Assembly: GCF_021655555.1 (NCBI RefSeq)
Contig: NZ_AP023086.1
Location: forward strand, 2,944,685 to 3,008,684
Source: Marinagarivorans cellulosilyticus
GTDB lineage: Bacteria; Pseudomonadota; Gammaproteobacteria; Pseudomonadales; Cellvibrionaceae
Reading direction: 5' to 3'
Length of the DNA: 64,000 bases
The notes under the pieces were generated by a model. It was given only the letters and a program-made list of their open reading frames with translations, ran no database searches and was not told the origin of the DNA. Shown here piece after piece: positions 42,387 to 51,386 of the stretch (within the stretch, counting starts at the first letter, position 1; every line of letters begins with the position of its first letter). The position numbers and the translations under genes were made by a program.

Positions 42387-43166
42387 ATGCGAGTAACAAT
42401 AACGATGAAAGCAATAAGTTTAACTATTAGCATTCTACTGTTGTCCGGCTGTGTTTCCACTGGCGTAACTAAAACGTCCAAAGTGGATCCGGCAAAGGCT
42501 ATGGATACTCGTATTGAGTTAGGGATGAAATACCTCGATGCTGGCAATCGTGATCAGGCGTTGCGGCAGTTTCTCGATGTATTGGAAGTTGATAAAAAAA
42601 ATCCCCGTGGTTTGCAGGGGCTAGCCTTGGTGCACCAGCTTAATGGCGAGCCAGAGGCGGCCGAAGAAAACTTTCAAAAAAGCATTAAATATGCGAATAA
42701 CAAAGAAATTTCTGCGTCCCGTTACACCTATGGTCTGTTTTTGTCTCGCCAAGGTCGCTATGAAGATGCATCGGTTCAATTTGAGGAGGTTGCTAAAGAC
42801 CTCTCTTACCCTGAGCGCGCATACTCACTATATTTTGCTGGCCGCTGCGCGTTAGAATTGAACAATATCGTGCGAGCCAAAGCGGCATTTACGCATGCTT
42901 TAAATCTTCGCTCTTCCATGGCGCCGGCTGTTATTGAACTGGCGGATTTAGCTTTTAAAGATCAGGATTACTCAACCGCTAAGCGCTATCTCGACCGTTA
43001 TAACAAATTGACAGAGCCTTCTGCACGAAGCTTATGGCTTGGAATCCGTATTGAGCGCATATTTGATAACCAAGACCGTGTATCTAGCCAAGCTCTAGCG
43101 TTAAAAAATATGTTCGGTTATTCAAAAGAATACCTTGAATACAAAGCCCTTATAGAGAGCCAATAA
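42387..43166 (+). CDS. pilW: Type IV pilus biogenesis lipoprotein PilW/PilF
   Basis: 259 residues from ATG 42387; ATG 42405 (MKAISLTISILLLSGC) is an equally good start, and the frame also extends back into rlmN. A lipoprotein signal ends at LLSGC. About six TPR repeats follow (GNRDQALRQFLDVLEVDKKNP, GRYEDASVQFEEVAKD, NIVRAKAAFTHALNLR). The family pilots the PilQ secretin to the outer membrane. Conserved neighbour of rlmN and rodZ in gammaproteobacteria. Confidence 0.9.
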   Translation: MRVTITMKAISLTISILLLSGCVSTGVTKTSKVDPAKAMDTRIELGMKYLDAGNRDQALRQFLDVLEVDKKNPRGLQGLALVHQLNGEPEAAEENFQKSIKYANNKEISASRYTYGLFLSRQGRYEDASVQFEEVAKDLSYPERAYSLYFAGRCALELNNIVRAKAAFTHALNLRSSMAPAVIELADLAFKDQDYSTAKRYLDRYNKLTEPSARSLWLGIRIERIFDNQDRVSSQALALKNMFGYSKEYLEYKALIESQ

Positions 43167-43200
43167 TGTTTTTATTTACGACTGTAAAAGAGGCATTGTT

Positions 43201-44166
43201 GTGACCTTGACGCAAGCCAGCGGCCTTACGCCGGGGCAGCAACTTTCTGCCGCGCGAAAGCAACAGGGAAAGACGTTAGTTCAAATTGCCGAGGCGACTC
43301 GAATTTTTGAAACCCGTTTAGAGGCGATTGAGCGCGATGATTATTCTGCGGCTGGGACTGCCCCCGCTTTTGTTATTGGTTATGTGAAAACATACGCTAA
43401 GCAAGTAGGCCTTGATGGCAAGCCGTTAGTTACTGTTGTAGAGGCGTATTTCAAACAAAAGAAGCTTAGTGAGGAGCAAAATAACCCGGTAGTGGCGCCG
43501 CGTAAAAACGTTAACTGGCCGCCATGGGTGGCAACTGCTGTAGCGCTTATTATTTTTATTGGCTTGGGCCAATGGTTTTTTGCGCAGCAAAAAGAAAAAA
43601 TGGCAGACGACGCTATTGTTGTGAATAACTCTGCCGAGCTTGCACCTTCGCTCAGTAGTGTAAAAGCTTTAGAGCAAAAAGTGCCTTTAACACAGCGCGA
43701 TGAAAATTTAATGTCTCGCGACTTGGTGGCTTCAGTTGAAGAGAGTAAAGAGCAAGAACCCATCAAGGCTGCGTCTAGCTCGGTTGCGAGTTCGATGGCT
43801 ATTGCGCCTGATGTAAACAGCGGTAGTCAAAACACTCCTGAAAACATCGTCAAGTCGGAAACTCCTGTAGCGCAATCGGCTAATGCTGAATCAGTATCAC
43901 TTAAACTGCAGACAGAAGCGTCTTCGAGCGATGTATTAAAATTGGTGTTTACGGCTGATTGCTGGGTCGAGGTAGCTGATGCCAGTGGCCGTAAGCAAGT
44001 CGCTAAATTGGCTAAAGCTGGTGATGAAATTCAGCTGCTGGGTAAAGCGCCTTTTGATCTAAAATTGGGTGATGCCGCTGCGGCGACAGGCTTTGTTAAT
44101 GGGCGCGCCCTAGACTTAACTGCTAGCCCCGGACGCCGTGTCTTACGGATTCAAGTTGGCCCTTAA
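43201..44166 (+). CDS. rodZ: RodZ-like cytoskeletal protein
   Basis: 321 residues. N-terminal helix-turn-helix (about 9-80: PGQQLSAARKQQGKTLVQIAEAT), a single membrane helix (about 108-126: WVATAVALIIFIGLGQWFF), a low-complexity Ser/Glu linker, and a C-terminal DUF4115 beta domain (TADCWVEVADASGRKQV). It links MreB to the membrane and supports rod shape. Start GTG. Between pilW and ispG, as expected. Confidence 0.93.
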   Translation: MTLTQASGLTPGQQLSAARKQQGKTLVQIAEATRIFETRLEAIERDDYSAAGTAPAFVIGYVKTYAKQVGLDGKPLVTVVEAYFKQKKLSEEQNNPVVAPRKNVNWPPWVATAVALIIFIGLGQWFFAQQKEKMADDAIVVNNSAELAPSLSSVKALEQKVPLTQRDENLMSRDLVASVEESKEQEPIKAASSSVASSMAIAPDVNSGSQNTPENIVKSETPVAQSANAESVSLKLQTEASSSDVLKLVFTADCWVEVADASGRKQVAKLAKAGDEIQLLGKAPFDLKLGDAAAATGFVNGRALDLTASPGRRVLRIQVGP

Positions 44167-44192
44167 CGGGCCCGTTATTTAAAGAGTTAATT

Positions 44193-45305
44193 ATGCATTG
44201 CGATTCCCCTATTGTCCGCCGTAAAACCCGGCAAATTATGGTAGGAAATGTACCTGTTGGTGGCGATGCCCCAATCAGTGTTCAAAGTATGACAAACACT
44301 GAAACTTGCGATGTTGCTGCAACGGTTGATCAAATTCAGCGTATTCAAGCGGCAGGGGCTGATATTGTTCGGGTTTCGGTGCCTAGCCTAGAGGCTGCGG
44401 ATGCTTTTGGCGAAATCAAAAAGCAAGTCACTGTCCCATTAGTGGCGGACATTCATTTTGATTATCGCATCGCACTTAAGGTGGCCGATTTAGGGGTGGA
44501 TTGCTTAAGAATAAACCCTGGTAATATTGGCCGTGAAAAGCGCATTCAGGCGGTGGTTGATAAAGCCCGCGACTTAAATATTCCAATTCGCATTGGTGTT
44601 AATGCGGGCTCATTGGAAAAAGATTTACAAAAAAAATATGGTGAGCCAACACCGCAAGCCTTGGTAGAGTCGGCGCTTAGGCATGTGAATATTCTTCATG
44701 AATTGAATTTTGAAAATTTTAAAGTAAGCGTTAAAGCCAGCGATGTTTTTATGGCCGTTGAAGCTTACCGTCTATTATCGAAAGAAATCGACCAACCTTT
44801 GCATTTAGGTATTACCGAAGCTGGTGGCTTACGCGCCGGTACGGTTAAGTCGTCGGTAGGTTTGGGCATGCTGTTAATGGATGGTATTGGCGATACTTTA
44901 CGTGTGTCTTTAGCGGCAGATCCCGTCGAAGAAGTGAAGGTTGGGTGGGATATCCTTAAAAGCCTTAAGCTTCGAACTAAGGGCGTTAACTTTATTGCTT
45001 GCCCAAGTTGCTCTCGTCAAAACTTTGATGTGATTAAAACGGTTAATGATCTAGAAAACCGTTTAGAAGATATTACGACGCCGTTAGATGTAGCGATTAT
45101 TGGTTGTGTTGTAAATGGCCCAGGAGAGGCCAAGGAAGCCGATTTAGGTTTAGCGGGCGGTACGCCAAGAAACTTAGTTTATAAAGATGGGGAGCCTAAC
45201 TCCAAATTGGAAAATGCCAACTTGGTTGATGACCTAGAAGCTATGATTCGTAAAAAAGCTGCTGAAAAAGAGGCTTTAGAAGAGAATTTAATCGCAAAAG
45301 CGTAA
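44193..45305 (+). CDS. ispG: 4-hydroxy-3-methylbut-2-enyl diphosphate synthase
   Basis: 370 residues. SVQSMTNTETCDVAATVDQI, ADIHFDYRIA, LRINPGNIG and the Fe-S ligands CPSCSR (about 268-273) with GCVVNGPGEA are canonical IspG features. It reduces MEcPP to HMBPP in the MEP isoprenoid pathway with a [4Fe-4S] cluster. Located between rodZ and hisS in the conserved order. Confidence 0.97.
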   Translation: MHCDSPIVRRKTRQIMVGNVPVGGDAPISVQSMTNTETCDVAATVDQIQRIQAAGADIVRVSVPSLEAADAFGEIKKQVTVPLVADIHFDYRIALKVADLGVDCLRINPGNIGREKRIQAVVDKARDLNIPIRIGVNAGSLEKDLQKKYGEPTPQALVESALRHVNILHELNFENFKVSVKASDVFMAVEAYRLLSKEIDQPLHLGITEAGGLRAGTVKSSVGLGMLLMDGIGDTLRVSLAADPVEEVKVGWDILKSLKLRTKGVNFIACPSCSRQNFDVIKTVNDLENRLEDITTPLDVAIIGCVVNGPGEAKEADLGLAGGTPRNLVYKDGEPNSKLENANLVDDLEAMIRKKAAEKEALEENLIAKA

Positions 45306-45326
45306 TCAAAAATTGATCAATATTTT

Positions 45327-45364
45327 CTTATCCGCTCGGCTAAGCTGAGCAGTGACAAGATAAG
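45327..45364 (+). repeat. Nested stem-loop between ispG and hisS
   Basis: CTTATC (45327-45332) pairs with GATAAG (45359-45364), and GCTCGGC (45334-45340) pairs with GCTGAGC (45344-45350) with one G.U, around loop TAA. It has no T tract and ends 16 bases before the hisS start, so it could affect hisS translation or mark RNA processing. Confidence 0.55.
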
Positions 45365-45380
45365 TTGTTAAGGTATATCT

Positions 45381-46658
45381 TTGAAAAAAATACAGTCTGT
45401 TAAGGGAATGAATGATTTATTGCCTGCTGATTCACCAGCTTGGCAGTACGTTGAAGCTACAGTTAGCGACGTGTTATCACGCTATGGTTTTAGCGAAATT
45501 CGATTTCCTATTGTCGAAAGTACCGACCTTTTTAAGCGTGGCATTGGTGAGGCTACAGATATCATCGAAAAAGAAATGTATACCTTCGATGATCGCAATG
45601 GCGATAGTCTAAGTATGCGTCCAGAAGGTACGGCAAGTTGCGTGCGTGCCTGTGAACAACACGGCTTGCTCTACAACCAGACTCAGCGTTTGTGGTACCA
45701 AGGCCCTATGTTTCGCTACGAGCGCCCGCAAAAGGGTCGGCTTCGTCAATTTCACCAAATAGGCATAGAAACCTTTGGTTTTGCAGGGCCAGACATCGAA
45801 GCAGAGCTGTTGATTTTAACGGCTAGGCTGTGGCGCGAGCTGGGGCTTGAACAGTCGGTTGTACTGCAGATTAATACTCTTGGAGCCAGCGATGCGCGTC
45901 AAAAATACCGCGACGATTTAGTTAAGTACCTTGAAGCCCGTAAGAATGAACTCGATGAAGATAGCCAGCGCCGTTTGACCACGAACCCGTTACGTATATT
46001 AGACAGCAAGGTTACTAGCACGCAGGATGTTTTAAATGGTGCGCCAGTGCTGCGTGATTATTTGTCACCAGAATCTATAGAGCACTTTGAAACACTAAAA
46101 ACCTTGCTGGATGCAGCCGGAGTTGCTTATGAAGTCAACCCGCGCCTAGTCCGGGGCTTAGATTATTACAGCAATACGGTCTTTGAGTGGGTAACAACCT
46201 CATTAGGTGCACAAGGAACAGTTTGTGCCGGAGGCCGTTACGATACCTTGGTTGAGCAATTAGGCGGGCGGCCTACGCCGGCCTTTGGTTGCGCTATGGG
46301 GGTAGAGCGTTTAGTTTTACTTTTGGCGGAACTCAATGCCATGCCAGAGGGTCTTGATGGTCTTGTTGATATCTATGTGGCTGCGGTTGGTAATGTTCAA
46401 GCCAAAGCAATTGCACTTGCCGAGCAAGTGCGCGATGCTATGCCGTTTTTACGCGTCGTCGGTCATTGCGGTGGTGGCAGTTTTAAAAATCAACTTAAGC
46501 GTGCGGACAAAAGCGGGGCAATGTTGGCTTTGATTGTTGGTGAAAGCGAAGCGGCTGAAGGCTCCGTAACGATTAAGTATTTACGCCGCGATGAGCCCCA
46601 AAAGAATGTGCCAGATAGCGATATTATCGGTGAAATCCAAGCCTTGATGGATGTCTAA
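45381..46658 (+). CDS. hisS: Histidyl-tRNA synthetase
   Basis: 425 residues. Class II synthetase with KGMNDLLPADSPAW at the start, motif 2 FRYERPQKGRLRQFHQIG, the histidine A motif LVRGLDYYSNTVFEW, and the C-terminal anticodon-binding domain (about 330-420). It charges tRNA-His. Start is TTG with AAGGTA upstream; the product beginning KKIQSVKGMNDLLP fits the family. Next gene is yfgM. Confidence 0.97.
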   Translation: MKKIQSVKGMNDLLPADSPAWQYVEATVSDVLSRYGFSEIRFPIVESTDLFKRGIGEATDIIEKEMYTFDDRNGDSLSMRPEGTASCVRACEQHGLLYNQTQRLWYQGPMFRYERPQKGRLRQFHQIGIETFGFAGPDIEAELLILTARLWRELGLEQSVVLQINTLGASDARQKYRDDLVKYLEARKNELDEDSQRRLTTNPLRILDSKVTSTQDVLNGAPVLRDYLSPESIEHFETLKTLLDAAGVAYEVNPRLVRGLDYYSNTVFEWVTTSLGAQGTVCAGGRYDTLVEQLGGRPTPAFGCAMGVERLVLLLAELNAMPEGLDGLVDIYVAAVGNVQAKAIALAEQVRDAMPFLRVVGHCGGGSFKNQLKRADKSGAMLALIVGESEAAEGSVTIKYLRRDEPQKNVPDSDIIGEIQALMDV

Positions 46659-46743
46659 ATCACGGTGACAACAACAAAAAGCCAGCATCGTCCTATATGG
46701 CCGAAGGTGGCGGAATAAGAAACAATAAAATTAGGAGAGTCTC

Positions 46744-47505
46744 GTGTCCGAGCATTTAACAGAAGAAGAGCAAATTGAAGCCTTTAAACGCTGGTGGAAA
46801 GAGAACGGTAAATTAACCGTATCGGCGGTTGTATTGGCCAGTGCGGGCTATTTCGGGTTTGGTGCATATCAATCTGCGCAGGAAAAAACTGACCAAGCCA
46901 ATTCTGGCTTATACGACAAAGTCATTGCTGCGGCAACAGCCCAAGGTGATGCTGCGCTAAGCCCCAAGCAAAAGGCGGGTGTTGTTGGTGCCGCTGAAGC
47001 TGTATTAGCTGAAGATAATACGGGTTTATATGCTGATTTATCCCGTTTTCACTTGGCTAAAATGGCGGTAGATGCTGCAGAATACGAAAAAGCAGCCAGC
47101 TATCTAGATGCTGTAATTGCTAATAGCCAAACTCAATCTTCAGTTGAATTGGCTACACTGCGCTTAGCGCGAGTAAAAGCGGCTATGGGCAATACCGACG
47201 AAGCGCTTGCATTGCTAGCATCATCGCCATCTGATGCGTTCACCGCAGGTTACGCTGAAGCACGTGGTGATGTATTGGCTAGCTTAGGTCGTTTAGACGA
47301 AGCTTATACAGCGTTTGAATCTGCGGTTGCTGCATTGGAAGGGCAAGAGTCTAACGGCGGAATGCGAGCAAACATATTAAAGTTTAAAATGGATAACGCG
47401 CGTATTGCCACAGCTTCGCCGCTTGCCATTGGCACTAATCCCCATGCGGTTAATCCACATGCTGTAAACCCTCATGCCGCAACACCTGCTGAGGCTGCTG
47501 AATGA
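46744..47505 (+). CDS. yfgM: Ancillary SecYEG translocon subunit YfgM
   Basis: 253 residues. A cytoplasmic N-terminus (EHLTEEEQIEAFKRWWKENG), one membrane helix (about 23-42) and a periplasmic TPR domain, as in YfgM, which associates with SecYEG and PpiD. The C-terminus is unusual: three tandem copies of a five-residue unit (NPHAV, NPHAV, NPHAA) at about 233-247, encoded by 15-base direct repeats. Start is GTG with TAGGAGAG upstream. The stop overlaps the bamB start by four bases (ATGA), so the two are coupled. Confidence 0.92.
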   Translation: MSEHLTEEEQIEAFKRWWKENGKLTVSAVVLASAGYFGFGAYQSAQEKTDQANSGLYDKVIAAATAQGDAALSPKQKAGVVGAAEAVLAEDNTGLYADLSRFHLAKMAVDAAEYEKAASYLDAVIANSQTQSSVELATLRLARVKAAMGNTDEALALLASSPSDAFTAGYAEARGDVLASLGRLDEAYTAFESAVAALEGQESNGGMRANILKFKMDNARIATASPLAIGTNPHAVNPHAVNPHAATPAEAAE

Positions 47506-48713
47506 AGCCATTGGTTCGCTTTGGCTTAGTGGCTTTGGCGCTAAGTTTGTTTGTGGGTTGTACTGCAAAAGATGCTTCCTTGGTTCCTGCTGAGTTAGCC
47601 GTTTTTGAATCAACCGCCAGTATTTCCAGTCGCTGGCATGCTTCTCTAGATGGTAACGCGCGGACGATGGGGATAGGCCCGTTTAAATCTGGCCGCGTAT
47701 ACAGCCGTCCAATGTTTGGCGGCAGTAACTACCAACGTTTTTACCTTGCGCAACGCGAAGACACATTATTTGCGGTAACAGGCAAGGGAACGGTTTTTGC
47801 GGTCAATAAAAAGAACGGTAAAACCTTATGGCGCTCGTCCGTTAGTAAAGATGTTAGTGCTGGCATCAGCTTACATGGCGATGTGCTTTACACCGCAACA
47901 ACCAATGGTGACGTATTTGCCTTATCAGCGGAGGACGGCAGCATTATGTGGTCGGCAACTGTCAGTACTGAAGTGTTAGCGCCGCCCCAAAGCAATGGAC
48001 AAGAAGTTCTTGTTAGCGCTATTGATGGTCGTTTATTTGCGTTAAGTGCGGCAGATGGCGTGCAGTTATGGAATTACGATCATCCACAACCGCTACTTAC
48101 CTTTCGTGCCCAAGCCTCGCCTTTGTTGCTCGGAACCCAAGCTTTTGTCGCATTCGATAACGGCCAGCTGTTGAGCTTTGGCACCAAAGAGGGCGACCTT
48201 CGCTGGTCTGTACGTGTAAGCCAACCTCAGGGTATTACAGAGCTTGAGCGCGCTGTTGATCTCGATGTTACGCCGGTTTCAAGCGGCCCATTTATTCTGT
48301 CTGCTGGTGCTAATGGTCGCATTGTTGCTGTTAGCCGAGGTACTGGAAAAATTAGCTGGGCCGAAGATGCTAGCGTTTTTAATGAAATAGCGGTGAATGA
48401 TGCTGCTGTTTTTTACGTCGATGAAACAAGCCATGTTATTGCCCGCCGGCTAACCTCTGGGCAAGAGCTTTGGCATAGTAAAGACCTACATCGCCGCAAT
48501 GTTGGCTCGCCTGCGGTTTTGAATAACTTTGTTTTAGCGGTCGATAGCTCAAATTACCTACACGCTTTTGATGCGAAAACGGGTAAGTTTGTTGCTCGAC
48601 GCTCGTTGCCGGGTAACGGTTATGGTTCCCCAATGCTTGTCGACGATGACACGGTTTATATTCTGGCGGATAATGGCGCCTTGAGTGCGTACCGCATTAG
48701 CCCTAAAGAGTAA
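47502..48713 (+). CDS. bamB: Outer-membrane assembly lipoprotein BamB
   Basis: 403 residues. Lipoprotein signal ending at LFVGC (Cys about 20), then an eight-bladed PQQ-like beta-propeller with repeats such as GKTLWRSSVSKDVSA, GSIMWSATVSTEVLA and GDLRWSVRVSQPQG. It is part of the Bam complex that inserts outer-membrane proteins. Overlaps yfgM by 4 bases and is followed by a terminator. Conserved location before der. Confidence 0.96.
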   Translation: MKPLVRFGLVALALSLFVGCTAKDASLVPAELAVFESTASISSRWHASLDGNARTMGIGPFKSGRVYSRPMFGGSNYQRFYLAQREDTLFAVTGKGTVFAVNKKNGKTLWRSSVSKDVSAGISLHGDVLYTATTNGDVFALSAEDGSIMWSATVSTEVLAPPQSNGQEVLVSAIDGRLFALSAADGVQLWNYDHPQPLLTFRAQASPLLLGTQAFVAFDNGQLLSFGTKEGDLRWSVRVSQPQGITELERAVDLDVTPVSSGPFILSAGANGRIVAVSRGTGKISWAEDASVFNEIAVNDAAVFYVDETSHVIARRLTSGQELWHSKDLHRRNVGSPAVLNNFVLAVDSSNYLHAFDAKTGKFVARRSLPGNGYGSPMLVDDDTVYILADNGALSAYRISPKE

Positions 48714-48763
48714 TAGCTTTTACCCCTGTGTAAACTAGTACTTAACTAGGCGATTGCCTAAAA

Positions 48764-48796
48764 GACCCCTGCACATTGCGGGGGTTTTGTTGTTTT
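48764..48796 (+). terminator. Intrinsic terminator after bamB
   Basis: CCCCTGC (48766-48772) pairs with GCGGGGG (48778-48784; one T.G), followed by TTTTGTTGTTTT. It separates bamB from der. TATACT at 48796-48801 may be the -10 box of a der promoter. Confidence 0.8.
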
Positions 48797-48852
48797 ATAC
48801 TGTTCGAAATATCTGCAATTGTGCAGCTGAACAGACCTAATTGGTTGTCCTT

Positions 48853-50376
48853 ATGATTCCTGTAATAGCTCTTGTTGGTCGCCCCAATGTCGGTAAATCG
48901 ACGTTGTTTAATCGCCTGACGAAAACGCGCGACGCGCTCGTTGCTAACTTTTCTGGTTTAACGCGAGACCGCAAATACGGAGAAGCAAGCTATCAAGAGC
49001 AGCGCTTCATCGTAATCGACACTGGCGGTCTTAGTGGTGATGAAGAGGGCATTGATGCGGCAATGGCAGATCAATCGCGTCTCGCTATCGAAGAAGCCGA
49101 TTTGGTTTTGTTTTTGGTGGATTGCCGTGCGGGTTTAACTGCCTCTGATGAGCAAATTGCGAGCTTTTTACGCCAACGCAGTAAGCCCGTTATGTTGGTG
49201 GCCAATAAAATTGATGGTTTAAATCACGATGTAGCGACGGCGGCCTTTTACGAGTTGGGTTTAGGTGAGGTGCATGGTATTGCGGCTGCACACGGCCGTG
49301 GCGTGACTCAATTGCTGAGCGATGTTTTCGACACTTTGCCAACCTTGGCTTTGGCGTCGAATTCTCCGGCAGATGAGATGGCTCTCGATACTACCGAAGG
49401 AGAGGGTTTACAAACAGAGCTAGTAGAGCACGAGTTAGCTCCGTCAGAAGATGCTCCTATTGCTAAAGGCATTAAAATCGCGATTGTTGGTCGGCCAAAC
49501 GTTGGTAAATCGACACTAGTAAACCGAATGCTAGGTGAAGACAGGGTGGTGGTATTTGATATGCCGGGCACTACGCGTGATAGTGTATATATCGATTACG
49601 AACGTTTTGGTCAGATGTATACCATTATTGATACCGCAGGTATTCGGCGGCGTAAAAACATTACGTTGGCGGTCGAGAAATTCTCGATTGTTAAAACCCT
49701 ACAAGCCATTGCTGATGCTAATGTGGTTATTTTAATGATCGACGCCGAAGAAGGCATAGTAGATCAAGACCTGCACTTGATGGGGCAGGTTATTGATGCG
49801 GGTCGCGCACTTGTAGTGGCATTGAACAAATGGGACGGCCTAGAACAAGAGCATAAAACCTACGTTAAAAGTGAGCTAGAGCGCAAGCTGAGGTTTATTG
49901 ATTTTGCCGACTTCCATTTCATATCAGCGTTGCACGGTACAGGGGTGGGGCATTTATATGAGTCCATCGAAAAGGCTTATCAGGCCGCGACTGACAAGTT
50001 ATCTACCAATTTCCTAACGCGTATATTGCAAGGCGCTGTGGCAACGCATCCACCGCAAATGGTCAATGGCCGTCGTATTAAACTGCGCTACGCCCACCCA
50101 GGGGGCAACAACCCGCCTATTATTGTTATTCACGGCAATCAGACGGACGCGGTGCCCGCGCACTATACTCGCTACCTCGAAAAAGCTTTCCGCAAAGCGC
50201 TAGACTTACACGGCACGCCTTTGCGAATTCAGTATAAGTCGAGTGAAAATCCGTTTGAGGGCCGTAAAAATAAAATGGCGAAAACCCCCGCCGACAAAAA
50301 ACGCAGGGTAATGACAATAGCTAAAAAAGGAAAGGCAGGCGCAAAACCTAAATCTGGTCGTGCTAAGAAAAAGTGA
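48853..50376 (+). CDS. der: Ribosome-biogenesis GTPase Der (EngA)
   Basis: 507 residues from ATG 48853 (MIPVIALVGRPNVGKST); a TTG four codons upstream is not needed. Two tandem GTPase domains are seen, each with a P-loop GRPNVGKST and a DTxG motif (DTGGLSGDEEG; DTAGIRRRKN), followed by a KH-like domain. The linker between the G domains is long and acidic, and the C-terminus is a basic Lys-rich tail (about 465-507), both somewhat longer than in Escherichia coli. It assembles the 50S subunit. Confidence 0.96.
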   Translation: MIPVIALVGRPNVGKSTLFNRLTKTRDALVANFSGLTRDRKYGEASYQEQRFIVIDTGGLSGDEEGIDAAMADQSRLAIEEADLVLFLVDCRAGLTASDEQIASFLRQRSKPVMLVANKIDGLNHDVATAAFYELGLGEVHGIAAAHGRGVTQLLSDVFDTLPTLALASNSPADEMALDTTEGEGLQTELVEHELAPSEDAPIAKGIKIAIVGRPNVGKSTLVNRMLGEDRVVVFDMPGTTRDSVYIDYERFGQMYTIIDTAGIRRRKNITLAVEKFSIVKTLQAIADANVVILMIDAEEGIVDQDLHLMGQVIDAGRALVVALNKWDGLEQEHKTYVKSELERKLRFIDFADFHFISALHGTGVGHLYESIEKAYQAATDKLSTNFLTRILQGAVATHPPQMVNGRRIKLRYAHPGGNNPPIIVIHGNQTDAVPAHYTRYLEKAFRKALDLHGTPLRIQYKSSENPFEGRKNKMAKTPADKKRRVMTIAKKGKAGAKPKSGRAKKK

Positions 50377-50948
50377 GAGCGTTATTGTATTGCTGATTAA
50401 CGCTCGGATTGTTTGATTGCTTGGTGGCGCTTCGGATGTTTGTGTTACCTATTTTCTTGGCAGAGCGTTACTGCATCATTTCTCACGCAGTTTTCTTCTA
50501 GCATCGAGCAACTTCGACAGGAAAATGTATGGGTTGCAGTGGGTGGCTTTACTAGATATAACTCCATTACGGCTACCAATTCTTTTTAAATACATTTGAT
50601 AGCATTTCGGCTTTTTTAACGTTTAACCTTTCAATGGCTTAACAGAATACTTCTTGGTGGTTATAGCAAGCATCATTTCAATAGCGCATATGGAGATGGC
50701 GATGAGGTTGATGCTTACCATTTCGTATTGTTGGTTAGTCAAAAGTTTCCAATAGCTAGCGCCTTTTCACCAAGTTAGAATGCAGCTTGGCTGACGACGC
50801 TAATTGAATCGAGCCAGATACTTATACTGCTTAGAGGGCGTAATGGCGGAGAAAAAGGCCTTGCGGCGCTAAGCTAGCGCCATAATGAGTGGTTAAATTG
50901 CGCCAAGTTTTGGTTATGGCGTTGCTATTCAGTGTGGTTTAAATACCT
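50377..50948. other. Intergenic stretch, no supported gene
   Basis: About 570 bases after der. A 60-codon open frame (50417-50599) has no recognisable features. Near the right end, a hydrophobic reading VLVMALLFSVV is cut by TAA (50939-50941) in frame with the small ORF that follows, suggesting decay of a secreted protein's signal peptide. Confidence 0.4.
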
Positions 50949-51134
50949 GTGCTAATAACAGTGTTCGTAGCGGCGGAGTCTGAAAATAATGCGGGCATGG
51001 ACTACCGACTGGTTGATGGTGTTGTGATAAAGGCCGATTATCAAATTGGTCAGAGTGATAATCTAAGTGACAGCCTTAGCATATGTATTGATTGGTCTTC
51101 TTGGGACCGCGAAGAAGGCTTCGTTGTTTGTTAG
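50949..51134 (+). CDS. Small ORF of unknown function, possibly a decayed secreted protein
   Basis: 61 codons from GTG. I do not recognise the family. The reading continues a hydrophobic stretch (IPVLITVFVAAES) that joins, across an in-frame TAA at 50939-50941, to another hydrophobic run (VLVMALLFSVV); together they would make a good signal peptide cleaved near AA-ES. The rest is acidic (DYRLVDGVVIKADYQ). It stops at 51132-51134, right before the FMN-binding gene and in the same frame. It could be a remnant of an upstream gene of that unit, or chance. Confidence 0.3.
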   Translation: MLITVFVAAESENNAGMDYRLVDGVVIKADYQIGQSDNLSDSLSICIDWSSWDREEGFVVC

Positions 51135-51143
51135 GTGTGGCGT

Positions 51144-51386
51144 ATGGGTGTTATGACGTTTATCAAAAGTATCTGGGTTGTTTTAGCGGTTGTAAGTACC
51201 CTTGCATTGGTTATTTTGCCGCAGGCAGCAGTTGCCGATACGGTTTCTAAGCAAGCGGCATTTTTAAACCAAGTATTTAATAACGAACCTGTCAGCAAGC
51301 CGCAAACGCTCTGGCTAACAAAGGGCGTCAAGCAGGAGCTAAAAGGTTTGTTTGACTATGAAATTGGTGTTTTAAGGGTGCGCTAT
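51144..51386 (+). pseudogene. FMN-binding protein, 5' fragment, interrupted by ISAs1
   Basis: The fragment encodes a signal peptide (TFIKSIWVVLAVVSTLALVILPQAAVA, cleavage near AVA-DTV) and the start of a mature protein ending GVLRVRY at the insertion site. The 3' half resumes in the same frame at 52567 behind the IS. Intact, it would be a secreted FMN-binding domain protein. Starts at 51144 (ATG), 51135 (GTG) and 51153 (ATG) are all possible. As it stands the frame runs a few codons into the IS and stops at 51447-51449, giving a truncated exported product without the flavin site. Confidence 0.85.
51377..51386 (+). repeat. Target-site duplication, left copy
   Basis: GGTGCGCTAT directly before the IS end; identical to 52567-52576. 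Confidence 0.95.
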
